From: Setaria digitata
Lineage: Eukaryota; Nematoda; Chromadorea; Rhabditida; Setariidae
NCBI GenBank assembly: GCA_003640385.1
Contig: RCAB01000176.1
Location: forward strand, 1 to 64,000
Direction of reading: 5' to 3'
DNA: 64,000 bases
Shown in pieces: positions 11,393 to 32,922 of the stretch. The position numbers and the translations under genes were made by a program. The notes below the pieces were generated by a model. It was not told where the DNA came from and did no database searches. It saw only the letters and a program-made list of their open reading frames with translations. How positions within the stretch are numbered: the first letter of the stretch is position 1; each line of letters begins with the position of its first letter.

Positions 11393-14300
11393 ATGTCAGT
11401 TTTATTAGCGGGCAACTGTAACTTGAGGTCATTATCAGTTGCACATATTGGTCCTCATGTGGACGGTCGTGCGACAATTACGTCGCCACTTTCGGAGAAG
11501 GTGCTAAGATCGACTTCTACTACACCGAACGTAAGTTATGGTGATATCGACAAGCGAACTGGTTCAAACGCATCATGTAGCCAAGCTGTCAAAGGTAGAA
11601 TGTCTGCAGCATCTGCATCTGCTAATACGGGGACATCTCCCGGTAACAAAATGGTAATTACCAAGTCAGACACTTTGTTGAAACGAATCAAACGATCTTA
11701 CAAATTCCTACATCTTAATCGTTTATTCTCGTTAGGATTCATGCTGATTTACATGTTCATTGGAGCACTATTGTTCCTTTGGCTTGAAGGAGCCTCAGAT
11801 CGGGCTCGAAAATTGCATGAATACAAATTTTATATCAATGAGAAGGAAATGTTTCTGCGACGACTCGATAAAATTTACAACGTCAAAGCATCTGAACATC
11901 GAAGAGTTTTGCTAAAGAATGCCATTGACTATTTACATCAACAAATTGGTGTTTCATTTAGTAATCGGTCAGATTGGTCCTTGACAACTGCATTATATTA
12001 TTCTGGCACTGTTCTTACAACCATCGGTTCGTTTTTTCTTCTGCACGATTTTAATCAAATAGATAATCCTAAAATTTTAAAATTTACGATGAACATCAAA
12101 TGCTAAAGTCAGTGCTATATCTAAAACAGTTTTACTACATCCACTACTGGATTTTGAAATTCCAATCCTTGGTTTGCTAAATAATTCGAAATAATAATTT
12201 CCTTAAACTTTAATAGTAAGCATAGTAGATATGTTAATGGATTTAATCCATTTTATTTTGAATTAATTTTATGATAAACGATAGCAAATAAAGGAAAAGA
12301 AAGCTGAGAAGAGGCATAGAATAAATTGCTAAAACTTTGAAGCGTAGAAAGAATTATATTTGGTGCTGTTGATATCTTCCTTGAATTTTAGAAACCCTAC
12401 TAATTTTTCATCTAATATTTTTCGCATTTTCGTATTTTCACACTCGTTGCATATTACCTTTTGCCGCAATTCGGATATGCATGCAATTTTCAATTATTTG
12501 GCAGTCCCTCCTGACAAGTTTTTAAATAAAATTGTATCGTAAAAAATTTAATTTCTAAGAATTTATCTTCGATTTTTGATTAAAGACATTGTGTACAGGT
12601 TGAAAAATAAGTGATTTATGTGTTAACCAACGACAAATTATTTATGATCTTTGCCTTTTTAATGACAACATTTTGTTAAGATTATTTTTATATTTACGGT
12701 TTATTAAGATTTATCGCTGAACATAATGTTTCTTATTTTTTCTAATCTTAATTAATTAATTTAAAAACAAGAATTCGTTAGCTATTACCTTACTTCAATG
12801 ATATTTCTAGTCAGCTGTTGCAAGCAACTTTTCATTACTTGCTGACGATTTTATTCGAAAAATGATTAATATACAATACATTTTGTAAACGTCGTAGATA
12901 CAGCTGACACTCGTTGTTGGCAAAATCATTGTAAGAAAAAAATTTGATTATAAACTCAGTTTTGCTAATCATTGGTATTATTTTACAATATTGACAGAAA
13001 ATGACTTTAATTTTGTTGGATAATTTATAAATTTATGTAAAATAGAATAAAATAATGTCTAATTCCAGGTTTGAAATTTCAAATTTCAGTAACTAATTTT
13101 TGTTTTCTGAAGTAAAAATAAGACTTAAACTTGCTAAGATTGATTCCAAAATGTTGTTATGTAAAGGGAGAAAAAAATCCACCAAAAGCAGAGAATTGAA
13201 TGACTCTACGTGAACGTTGCGCAAATTTCACTTCTATAATTTTGTTGAAATGATATCCATTAGCTTCTTACTGAACGAAACAACTTATGGTAACATTTGA
13301 TAACAATTTTAAAACGACTTGTTTGTTTCAATTTAATTAAAATATCTTCATAATTTATAGTATGTAAAAATCGCATTTAATTTCTATAGCTCTATGTATA
13401 CCTATAGATTTTCATTTAATTTTTTTTCCTTCTTTTTCTTGTTCTTTTTTTTCCTTTTTTTTTTTTTTTTTTTTAAGAATACTAGTAAGTATTTTCATCC
13501 AAGCCGCTTGAGAGCACACTTAAAGTTCATCAATTATTGTTTATGCGAAAAAAAAAAATCAAACAGATTCTTTTTTTAACTCATCCTATTATCTAAAAGT
13601 GAATTCTATTTCATTAAATACAATGTTTGGAATCAGAAAAATTGTTAACTCATTTAAAGCTACTTTACATTCCTCAAATTAACTTGAACACACGGAAAAT
13701 TCATTATCAGGAATATGACTGTAGCACTCTATTCACTCTCAAATAGAAAATTTTTAATAGATTTATTGCATCATAATAATAATTGAATAGAAAGTAATAA
13801 ATTAAATGTGATTTAAAAGATGTCAGAGTGAAGAAGTAAGATGAATGAGATGAAATCAAAATCTAAAAAACTAAATGTTGGAATAAAATAAAATGAATGA
13901 TTGACGAATGACATTAGCTGGATTGAAGTGCAGATTTTCTATAAGCATTACTAATACAGACAATCGTAAATATCGACAAATTTTTATCATAAAAATTCTT
14001 TTCCCTTTCACCTTCTTCATTCTTACCACAGCAGAAAAGAAAAAAAAAAAGCAAGTGTTCGTGAAAGAAGTTACGTTTTATTTTCTTTTTTTTTTTAAAT
14101 ATTTACGAAACGATGGATCAAGAGCTTTTTATCCTGTATTGTTGATGTAGTTAATTGTCATAATATTTTCTTGTTTCTTTGCTTTACTAAAGATAATAAT
14201 TTGAAAAGACAAGAATTTAATTAATATAACATTAATGTAAAGGCTAGACAATAATAATTATGAGAATAAAAGTTTGGGCAGGACTCTTCAAGTTCAAGTC

Positions 14301-17300
14301 TAGACAAATCAACACTTAATTTTGTTGTTTTTTTTTCTCCCTCTTTCTTTCTTTTTCCTTTCGATGATTTATTGTCGTAAGTTTATAGACCTTCCCTGGG
14401 AATGATTCTCGAGTCCTGAGTTTTCCAGCGAAATTGTTCTCTGAAATTTAAAAGTGACAATCCGTGGTTTCAAACAAAAACAACAGCTAAACTCATTTTC
14501 TTGACAATAATTCAGTTTAGAATTTTTTTTTTTAACAAGTCACGCTATGTTTTGCACATAGTATTCTTTCCTTTTTTTTTTTCTTTGCTGTCTAGGATAA
14601 ACAAAAATTTTAATCGTTAAAAATTGTATGTTTTGTGTTTGTTTGCCTGTGTGTTTACGTCTACATGTGGCTAAATGATAAATGACTGCTGATATGGTTT
14701 TTAATTAAATTAAGAAACCAAACAGTTGGCGTTAGATTGCTTATTTGTCTATATGGAGCGTTGTTGAATGTTGCCATATGATCATCATGTGCAAATTAAC
14801 TGATTGATTAATTATGTGTGTGCTACAAATTTTAGCTATATCTTGATGATAGCAACAAACTTGATTTCAAAATTGAAATTTTCACCCTTTTTAATCGTTG
14901 ATGATAAAAATGATTGATAGAGAATTACGAAATTTTTGTGAAAGGAAATACGCTGAGGTGAAGAAAATGTTCCATCGGCTTCGACATTGTACTGATTTAA
15001 AAAAATTAAAAATGATAGTGGCAAAAAAAAAAAACCATGCAAAAAACATATAGATGTTGTAACTCTCTCTCTCTTCCCTCCCCCCTCCCCCTCTAAGCAA
15101 TGAGGTTTGCTAATTAGCGAATTTTTTTGAGGCTTTAAAATTTTATCGGATTTATTTTACAACTGTCGATCTGACATCATAGGAACACTGGAATATTTCG
15201 AAAAATAGGTTCATTATAAAAGTTTGATAAATTCAAACAACTTGATTGTTGTATTACCTTTAAAATGGTTGAGTGATAACTTCAAAATTTCCAGAATCAA
15301 AAAATATAATTCAAATGTTTCTTATATTGATTTTTGCACTAACGCAATTTTTTAATTCAATGAAATTTTCCTGCTGCATAATTCAGCTCTTTTCACGGCA
15401 AGGGAATGGCAATATACTTATCAGGAAGTTATAAATTGACTGAATTATTAATAAAAAACAGTTAGTCAAAAACAATCCCTGAACTAATCATCTTTTAATA
15501 ATTCATATTGCTATAACCATGATTGCTTTGCTGATGAAAGTTAAAATCTTTAAATGGGTAAAAATGAATTGAGTCCAGCATAAAAAAAAAAAAATTAATT
15601 TTGGCTTTTGAAGAAATAAGCAAGAACTTTGCTCTTGCTGGTACATCTAAGTACAACACTTTAATGATTTCAGCGACGAATGTATTTTCATATGGAATTC
15701 AATTTTCCAGATCACTTCTCTTTGCTGCCTGAAGTATTAATTAAAAAAAAAAGAATCATCAGGAGAAATTTCAACTTGACAAATCAACTAAAGTAATATC
15801 CGTACATGAAATAAATTCAATTTACTTGAGGGTGAATTCTGGTTTGCGCATAACAATAGCCTCAACTTCCTTTACGCTATTTTCCTTTTCGTTCATCACA
15901 ATTGTATATTTGAAATTAGCTTCAAAAGAAGGATGCAGAAGTGTAGTATCAAAATACATCAAGTGTGATATTGTGTATGTTAAATATGTTGATAGTGCAT
16001 TGAACACTGAAAAAGAGGATAACAAAGTTAACTAAAAATGCTAGTGGTTATAACATTTCTGATGTAAAATTTAATTGTTTGTTCATTTCTGCATGCTCAA
16101 TAATACAACGTTTATAGTCTATTTTGTAGTAACTAAATTTCATTTGCATTTTTATTTAAATTTTTCTAAACAAAGATTTTAATTAATTTGTGCCAGTGAA
16201 ATTTTTTAATATTAACTAAGAAGGAAATTTTAGAAATTTTTATCCTGGCGTATACAAATTTTGGCTTTAAAAAAGGAAAAAAAAAGAAAAGGAAAAAAAA
16301 CAATATATTTTAATCTTATTTCATTTCTTTTTTACCAAAAAACATCCTGATTATCTGATAAGCTGTGCAAATCAGTTCGTTTATTTCATTTTCTAGAAAT
16401 GTTTTAGCAAAATTAATTTGGAAAAAATTTCAGTTAAAGAAATAATTTTATTTTTAATTTCCGAAAGAATTCTATTTCCTCGATTTTTTTCCCATTTCAT
16501 GTTGACATATATATTTCACATAATTTGGTAAAATTTGACTTATGTGATATCTAACAAAATATTTTTTGCTAAATACTCTACTGCATTTTATATATATATA
16601 TATATATATACTTTTGGATATAATGGATATATATTATATATATATATAATATATATATATAAAAATATATATATATATACTTTTGGATAGAAATAATAAT
16701 TTTAATTGATATAAAACAGTATTTAAAACATAAATAAAATCCAATATTTAACTTATTGTCAAAGATAATTAATGAAATATATAGATTTTTTATTTTTCTA
16801 TTAAACATGTTAATTATCTTGTAAATCAATTTATTTATTGCATTTGCCTGGCCTACAGTGTTAAAAGCATAAATGACATCAGATATTTTATACGCTATAA
16901 TTATTTATATTTATTGGTAATTAATTACATGCAATATTTTTTTTTTGCAAAAAAAAGCATAATATTTTTATTTTTCAAAAAGCATATTTTTAAAATGTTA
17001 ATTTCCCATCATGCATGATGTTTTTTGTCACCTATGAATCATAGATACATCTTATTTATAAGATGGTCAAAATTGGACATGATGATGAATAAAATAGACC
17101 GACCAAAAAAGTGAATTTTTTTAAACAACTAATTCTAAATTGCCAAAGTAACTATGAAGCTTTTATTCTGATTGTTTATAATTATGCTCTATTATTAAGG
17201 ATTAGTTCCTTGAACCGTGATTTTCCTGCGTTATTCTAATTCTGGATAATGAATAATCAAGATTATTTAGAAAGTATATGAATCTGATAAAAGACCTGAT

Positions 17301-20300
17301 ATGCCTCTTTTTCTTTAACATTTACAACAATATAATTCAAGGAATCTTTTAGAAGAAAAAACAGATTTGTTTCTGAAAGTGATTGATTGATGTGATCACG
17401 AAGTTTCAAATTGAACTTGTTTTTTTCTCTATTTCTTTGAGGTCAGGCTAATCGACTAAGGTCATACTACCAGCGATTGTCTGAACAAATGTATTGCATG
17501 GTTTTTTTTTTTTTCGGAATTTCCTGACATAACAGAAATTCAGCTATAATAGCAAGTAAAACGTTCAAGCAGCGGGTTTCCATGAATGAGGAATTTTGCG
17601 AATATGGCCTAAAATGAATGCGTAGTTTATTTTCATTTGTTTAATCGAAAATAAAACTGTTGATCTTGAAGTTAGGAAATTTGGGAGAAATCGATGGTAA
17701 AATATTTTAAAATTCATACATTTTAATTAAAGAAAAAAAGCCCAGATCAATTTAATAAGTAATGACTGTTAATAATTTCCTGCTACAAAGATCCTTTATT
17801 TGATCAAGCAACCTCTCCCACAAAATATCGATTCATCTCCAAAACAGAAAATTTAAAACTTCGTTCCAATAGTGCTTAAAACTATATTATATTAATGTGC
17901 GAAGAATTTTTTTAGACTGCTATAAAATCTCAAAAAAATCTTAACCAGGAGATAGGTTCATAATTTTCGATTTCAACAAATCCGTATTCGAATTTAACTT
18001 AGCTCAGTTTTATTTGGTCTAAATTATGATTTAGTTAATCAGGTCTATTTTACTGCAATCTAAAAGTGAAATATTCGGGTCATATCAGAGAAAGTTCATT
18101 TGTATTTATAAAAAGTACATATCTTCTTCGATGGATAATCACATCACATTTTCATGCACTCTAAATAAATCTCAAGAAGGTCAGAAGTTCTATATAAGCT
18201 TAATGGATTTGAAAGTAAAGCACTGCAGAATAAGATTTGTGACCGACTATGTAGTGTTAAGCAATTATTGTTATGGATAAGTGCTTGGATCAATTGACCA
18301 GAAAGTTGTCAGAGGAAATAATTAATCAATATCAACTGCAAAAAAGAAAAAAGAAAAAAAATAAACTTATCACTTTTTGTTTTAAGTAATTGGATATGTT
18401 TAGGGAGACTGTGGTAATAACTCATTAGATCGATTATTTTTCTGATCAGTTTTCCTGAAAATAACTTTAAAATCATGGAAAGGTTAAGGTACAGATGGAC
18501 AGATACTTTTAGTTCGTGTAATTTCTTTTTTTTTTTTTTCCAAACACTTGCTGTAATAAAAATATCTGAATTAATTATTCTTATAAGATTTAGTGTACAG
18601 AAAGGAAAAAAATTACATTTCTATATAAAATTACTAAAGTTTCGCAATGGCTAAAATTTAAAACAGTAGAATAACTTTCAAAAGTTTATAAAATCGGTAA
18701 ATTTTCAAACAGGTTACGGTGATGTGGCGTGTAGTACATCAAGTGGTCGATTGATGACAGTGATTTATGCAATTCTTGGTATACCACTTATGCTCATCAC
18801 TCTCAGAGATCTTGGAAACTTTTTATACACAGCCGTTATCAATATTGTTCGGTTGATGCATTTTACATCAAGAATATGCAGTATATTTGGTAGAACAGTT
18901 TATAAAACATCAATTCAACAAAGCAATATTGACTTGGGACAGGTTGAGAATGGTATATTAATTGGCGCTGGCAAAAATAATATCGAAAATAGAAATGAAA
19001 ATTATGATAACCATTCAGGAAAGCCAAAGTTTGAGATAGGTGATGAAGTAATTGAAGGTATGTTTTACTGATTACTTCGACATTATTTATTTAGAGCAGG
19101 TGATTTAACACCAGCAATATGTATTAATTGAAATATAAATCAGTCAACGATAATATTCTTAAAATTTCATTTTTTCTATTTTTATGCTGAAGATAAAATT
19201 TTTTGCTAAACTACGTTAATTTCAGCATGCAAAATTCTGGTTCTTTCAATGAAATTAATATTTAAACTAGGATAATTGTAGATTCGATAAAAGACGAAGA
19301 AGCGATGTTAAATTACGACAGTACAATGTTGACTAATAACACACCCCCTCGAATACCTGTATTTCTGGCTATCGGTATTACTTTCAGTTGGATATTTTTG
19401 TGTGCAGGACTTTTCAAAATATGGGAACGTGATTGGACGTATGCGGAAAGCTGTTATTTCATGTTTATCAGGTAATCATTTATAATGCATGTAATAACAA
19501 GGTGATGTGAAATTTCATTTCAAAAATCAAAATTATTCAAATTTTGAAGAAATTAATAGGATTCCTGACGAATAACTAAAGTTTTTTTTTTTGCATCTAT
19601 TTTACATGTTATTAACAAACTTCTGCTCACTGTTGATCGAAAATTTATCTTGCAATTAAAATTTTTGTATGAAAATTTTATTGCAGTTTATCAACAATCG
19701 GATTAGGTGATCTTTCCGTGAGAAGACGAGAGTTAGTTCTTTTTTTTTTTAATTTGTAAAAAATTTTAATAGTAACAGAAAGAGTTTGCAAAAGAAAAGA
19801 AATTACAGACAATGAAGGTTTCTTAATATGTCCATGCTAAACCAAAAATTTCTTCTATCTTGTTAGCTTCATCCCTTCTTATAATTTTGGGTAGAATAGC
19901 TTATTTGAATTTAATTTTACTTCCATTTTAAAAGAAATCAAAGAATTTTTGCTTAGTATTATATATCACGTTTAGTCGAATTTATTTACAGCTTGATGAT
20001 AATGTGCTTTGTTTTTGTGATAATTGGTCTTGCAATGGTCAGTATGTGCATTAATGTGATACAGAGAGCATTAGAAGATTTTTGCGTTAAAGTTTTTCTG
20101 AAATTATTTCTTGAATATCAGTCTAAATTAAATCAAGGTAAGTTGTAATTCTTTTGGAATTATGAAGATTGCAAATCTTCAATTGCTGGATTAATCAAGC
20201 TTAAGAGTGGAATATAAGCATGGCAAAAGATAGTAAAACAATCAATTCCAACAAGTTCTATGATAAATTCTAAATTCTAATTAATTTTATCACTTACCTT

Positions 20301-22173
20301 ATTTTATAAACAACCGTTTCTGAGTGCTGGCAGACTGCATTGAATTATTTCGAATTTTTTTTGTTATTATTTATATTTAGATTATTTCAAACTTTTTTTT
20401 GTTTTAATTGATACGTTCTTCAAGGAAATGGCGCAGCTGGAGCTTCCGTAGGTATGATGCAAATGTGGGATAATAATAAAAAAGCTAAATACTTAATGCA
20501 GTTTCTCAGGTGATTTATGAATGGCCAGGAATTTTAATTTGTAAAATACAGACTTTTCAGTTCCAATTGTAATTAATTTTTTTTTTGTTTAATTCCAAAT
20601 AATGAAAATTTTCACTCAAATGATGAGTGAAAATTGTTGGTAAGAGTTGGAAAAATTCAAATTTGAAACAAATTTTTTTCTTTCAGCTAATTATAAATAG
20701 CAATTTATGCCATTTTTTTCCTTTCTTATTTTTATCAAAATTTCAATCACTATTTTTGTCGATTGAAGTCCTATAAATATTTCTATTTTGCAGCAAGAAT
20801 AAGCGAACATCGGTATTGGCAAAAGCACAAAAAGATGCCGAAGCTCATGGAATTGAAATTCCGCCACTCTTCTCAGATATTGATGAAGAATCCGGCATGC
20901 CGAAACTGCTAACTAAGGATGCAGACGAATCAATGTTGACTGTTGCTCTTGAAGAAATTCATCAGGTTGAAGAAGCTAAGCAAAATACGCCAGCTATATC
21001 ACAGATCGAGCTATCTCTTCCAAAAACAGTCTTCTATGATGTGGATGTGCAAACTTGCCTCCTCGCTTTGTAAGGATTTGGCAGTTCATTTAAAATTATA
21101 ATGTATAAACGATACAGGTGACTGTAGTAGCTGAGCAACAAGCAATTATCATATGAGATACGTGAGATACCTTTAGTGATGATAAAGCGGAACAAACAAC
21201 AACAGTAGCAGTACTGGATACAGCAATTGTAACCGATCCGTTAACGAATGAAATGGTTGAAAAAGCTACACAGTGTCATGAGCTTGCTTTGGTTCACAGT
21301 ATTGCACAAACTGAAAGTGTCGAAATGAAGGATAGTGAATGTGTTACAATCATTCCCGAATATATAGTTAGTTTTCCTTTTTTTCACTTTTTTGTGCAAT
21401 TATTAGATATTAAAAGAAATCATATGCTGCTATGTAACAGATATGTTTGATTAATATCTGTTTGGAATTTCTTTTCATAATTTCAACGTGCGAAAATTTT
21501 GATACAAATTACTTTTCAAATTAACAATTAATTTATCTTTGAATATTTTTAAATTATATTTTTATATAATTTATTTTAATAAATTATAGACACGCAATGT
21601 ACAAACAGAAGGAGTACAAGTAATTGAGCAGGAGATTCAAACTCACTTATTTGACGTGCTAGAAGCTGTTACCCAAACTGAAGCATTTATATACTCTGCA
21701 CACTGTATTCAGACGTCACTTGCAGAAACAACGGAGAATGAAATGCAAACCGATCCTGTGGTATGATAACTTACTGGCTGAATGAAATTTTGTTTGTCTT
21801 CTACCTATCTATTCAACAGTATAACTGAATACTTTAGATTCATGAAGAATTGAAAGGTCGATCACGGATTTCAAAAGTAAGGAAGCGCTTACAAGAAGCA
21901 TTTGGGCAAAGACGAGAATCAACTTGTCGTTCCGTAACAGGTGAAGATGAATTCAGTGAGGGCGACGAAGAAAATGAGAGCAGTGAAGATACGAGTAATC
22001 TTGACTGGGATCCCATTGATGGTATGCATGCTGAGAAGCAACGTCGGGTTCGAGATTTAAAGGAATTTTTTGAAACCAGTAGAAAAAGGGGTTCAGTAAG
22101 AAGGCGATCCCAATTTCGGTCCTCGGCACCTCCATCTCAAGCAGATGCAATCAATTTCAAAATTAATAATTAA
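11393..22173 (+). CDS. Two-pore-domain (TWK/K2P) potassium channel with QT-repeat tail
   Basis: Background K+ channel subunit of the plasma membrane; two subunits form a pore. Ten exons join in phase: 11393-12026, 18713-19057, 19282-19471, 19687-19731, 19992-20137, 20425-20509, 20794-21069, 21177-21366, 21590-21760, 21838-22173, giving 805 aa. An in-frame TAA upstream makes the ATG at 11393 the first available. Residues 1-110 are a Ser/Thr-rich cytosolic N-terminus. M1 is about 111-133, the first filter TTIGYGD is at 209-215, and the second filter STIGLGD is in exon 4. Intron 1 splits the first filter Gly codon, a position I recall as conserved in many K2P genes. The tail after M4 is unusually long. 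It contains an acidic stretch, then about 130 residues (565-695) of 12-residue units with a central Q-T, then a basic segment. TWK paralogs are too many to assign a name. Confidence 0.9.
12027..18712 (+). other. First intron of the K2P gene (6.7 kb)
   Basis: AT-rich, with many poly-A/T runs and a (TA)n microsatellite near 16.6 kb. No recognised gene is inside. The only coding-like piece is a minus-strand frame at 15822-16017, discussed as a finding. The donor and acceptor phases match the split filter glycine codon. Confidence 0.75.
16586..16680. repeat. (TA)n microsatellite, interrupted
   Basis: Alternating TA tracts, partly self-complementary. They include two copies of an 18-bp piece ending acttttggata at 16603-16620 and 16672-16689. 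Located in K2P intron 1. Confidence 0.9.
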
Positions 22174-31187
<9,014 letters not shown>

Positions 31188-32922
31188 ATGTTGAAGTACG
31201 GTACACTGCTATTGCTAATTGCTGCTACTACATACGCTGATTTGCTGTCGGAAGCTGGTGATTTCTTTTCAAAACATTTTACCGATTTCAAATCACTTTT
31301 TGCAGACAATGAAAAAGTTAGCATTTTTCGTTTGTTTCTCATTTAAACTATCAAAAATGAATAACATATCATTAATATATTCAGCTTGCACTGATAATGA
31401 TGAATAATTTTCATTTCTCATAATTCAGTGATTTTTAAGCCAAAAATTTTGTATAACAGTTATAGAAAGCTTAAAAGTTACAAATTCATTTCAGCTTTAA
31501 ATATTATTTGAACTGCATGAAGCATTTCGTGCAAATTTTAAAATTACATCTATTTGTGACCTATTTTTGGAAGTTCGTATGTCATCATTTTAATTGTCTA
31601 TGATTTTTTGAAGAAAATGAGATTGTTCGAAATTAAAAATGAAAAAACAACAAGTACACAAGGGCTTGAAATAAAAAGATTTATGTCCTCGATGCTTTTT
31701 ACAAGACTTTCTTCAAAGCAATCATTAGGAATGAATGTTAACTTGTTAAGACAGAAAACAAATTACTTTTTTTTTTTTTAGGAATTACAACAAAATATGG
31801 ATCGATTGAGGGATTTACTGATAACAATTCAAGAAAAAATGTCTCTGTTAAAACCATTGGCTGATGACGCACAAAAGGCAACCTTGGAAAAAATTGGCAG
31901 TTTAGTTTCTCAGGTCAACAATTTCCAGAAAAATGTAAGTTCTCCCAAGAAGTTTGTGTACCCTTCATATCCATTATTTGTTTCTAGTGAACTGCAAATT
32001 TTGAAGAGTAGAAAAAGGATTCTATTCAGCTAAATTATGGAAGGATAATCAGTTCCCAGAATATACACATTTCAAATCTTCAAAACAATACTTTTCGACT
32101 GTCCAAATTTAAATTAAGGAATAAGAATTTTTATGGATTAATTTTGACTTCAATGTATCTTTTACATCATATATTAATTTTATTCGACATACAGTTGTTG
32201 CAACAAGAAAAGAATTTTTGCAAACCGCTACACAAATTTTCACTTTAGTTATTAAACTAAGTCTTAGGAATTCAGTAATCAATAATAACGATGAGGGCAG
32301 GAAAACGCTACCGCAGAGTCATTGTTAAAAAAAAAAAAAGAAAAAAGGAAAAAATTACCTAGAATTCTGAGTTGAAATGTTTACTTCAATTACTAAGCAA
32401 CAAATTTCTCTAGATGATAGAAAAAAAAAAAAAAAAATCCTTTAAAAATTTCGTGAAGTTTTGATTAGACTTTACGATCGCCTGTGTTAGTAAATAATTT
32501 CTCAAAAAAATTCAACGTTTCAATATCAACTTGATTCGATGCATATTAGAAAAATCGATATAACGGTACAACGAGGATGGCTCATGTGGTTAATTTAGCG
32601 TCCTTTATCATTCATTATATTTAGACACCTTAAAAAAATAAATAAGTAAATAAAATTGTGATATCAGTCTGTCAACTCATTCCACATGAGGAAGAGTAAA
32701 GTTTTTTTCTGAATTTATAAATTATAGGTATTCAATGCGAAATTGGATTTCAACCAAAAAAGGGACAATTGGGAGCACCTTATCAAAAACATTTTCGTCA
32801 CCGAGGGTCTCAACAAGATATTACCATTACTACAGAAGATACAAAACAGTGCACCTGCAACATTTACCACCCTCCTGCTCACCTGTATTGCTCCCCTTTT
32901 AAGTATTGCATTACGAGAGTAA
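31188..32922 (+). CDS. Small secreted helical protein, unknown family
   Basis: Three exons join in phase 0: 31188-31316, 31782-31934, 32728-32922, giving 158 aa. The N-terminus MLKYGTLLLLIAATTYA is a clear signal peptide, with likely cleavage after TYA. The mature chain is charged and helix-rich, with leucine/isoleucine spacing of amphipathic helices (DRLRDLLITIQEKMSLLKPL) and only one cysteine. It ends in a hydrophobic stretch followed by SIALRE. I recognise no domain. Size, secretion and helical character recall nematode excretory/secretory or lipid-binding proteins, but it does not match the FAR, SXP/RAL-2 or ALT families as I know them. It stands alone between a 9-kb gene desert and the 3' end of dystroglycan. 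Intron phases and splice sites are all regular, so the gene model is more secure than the function. Confidence 0.8.
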
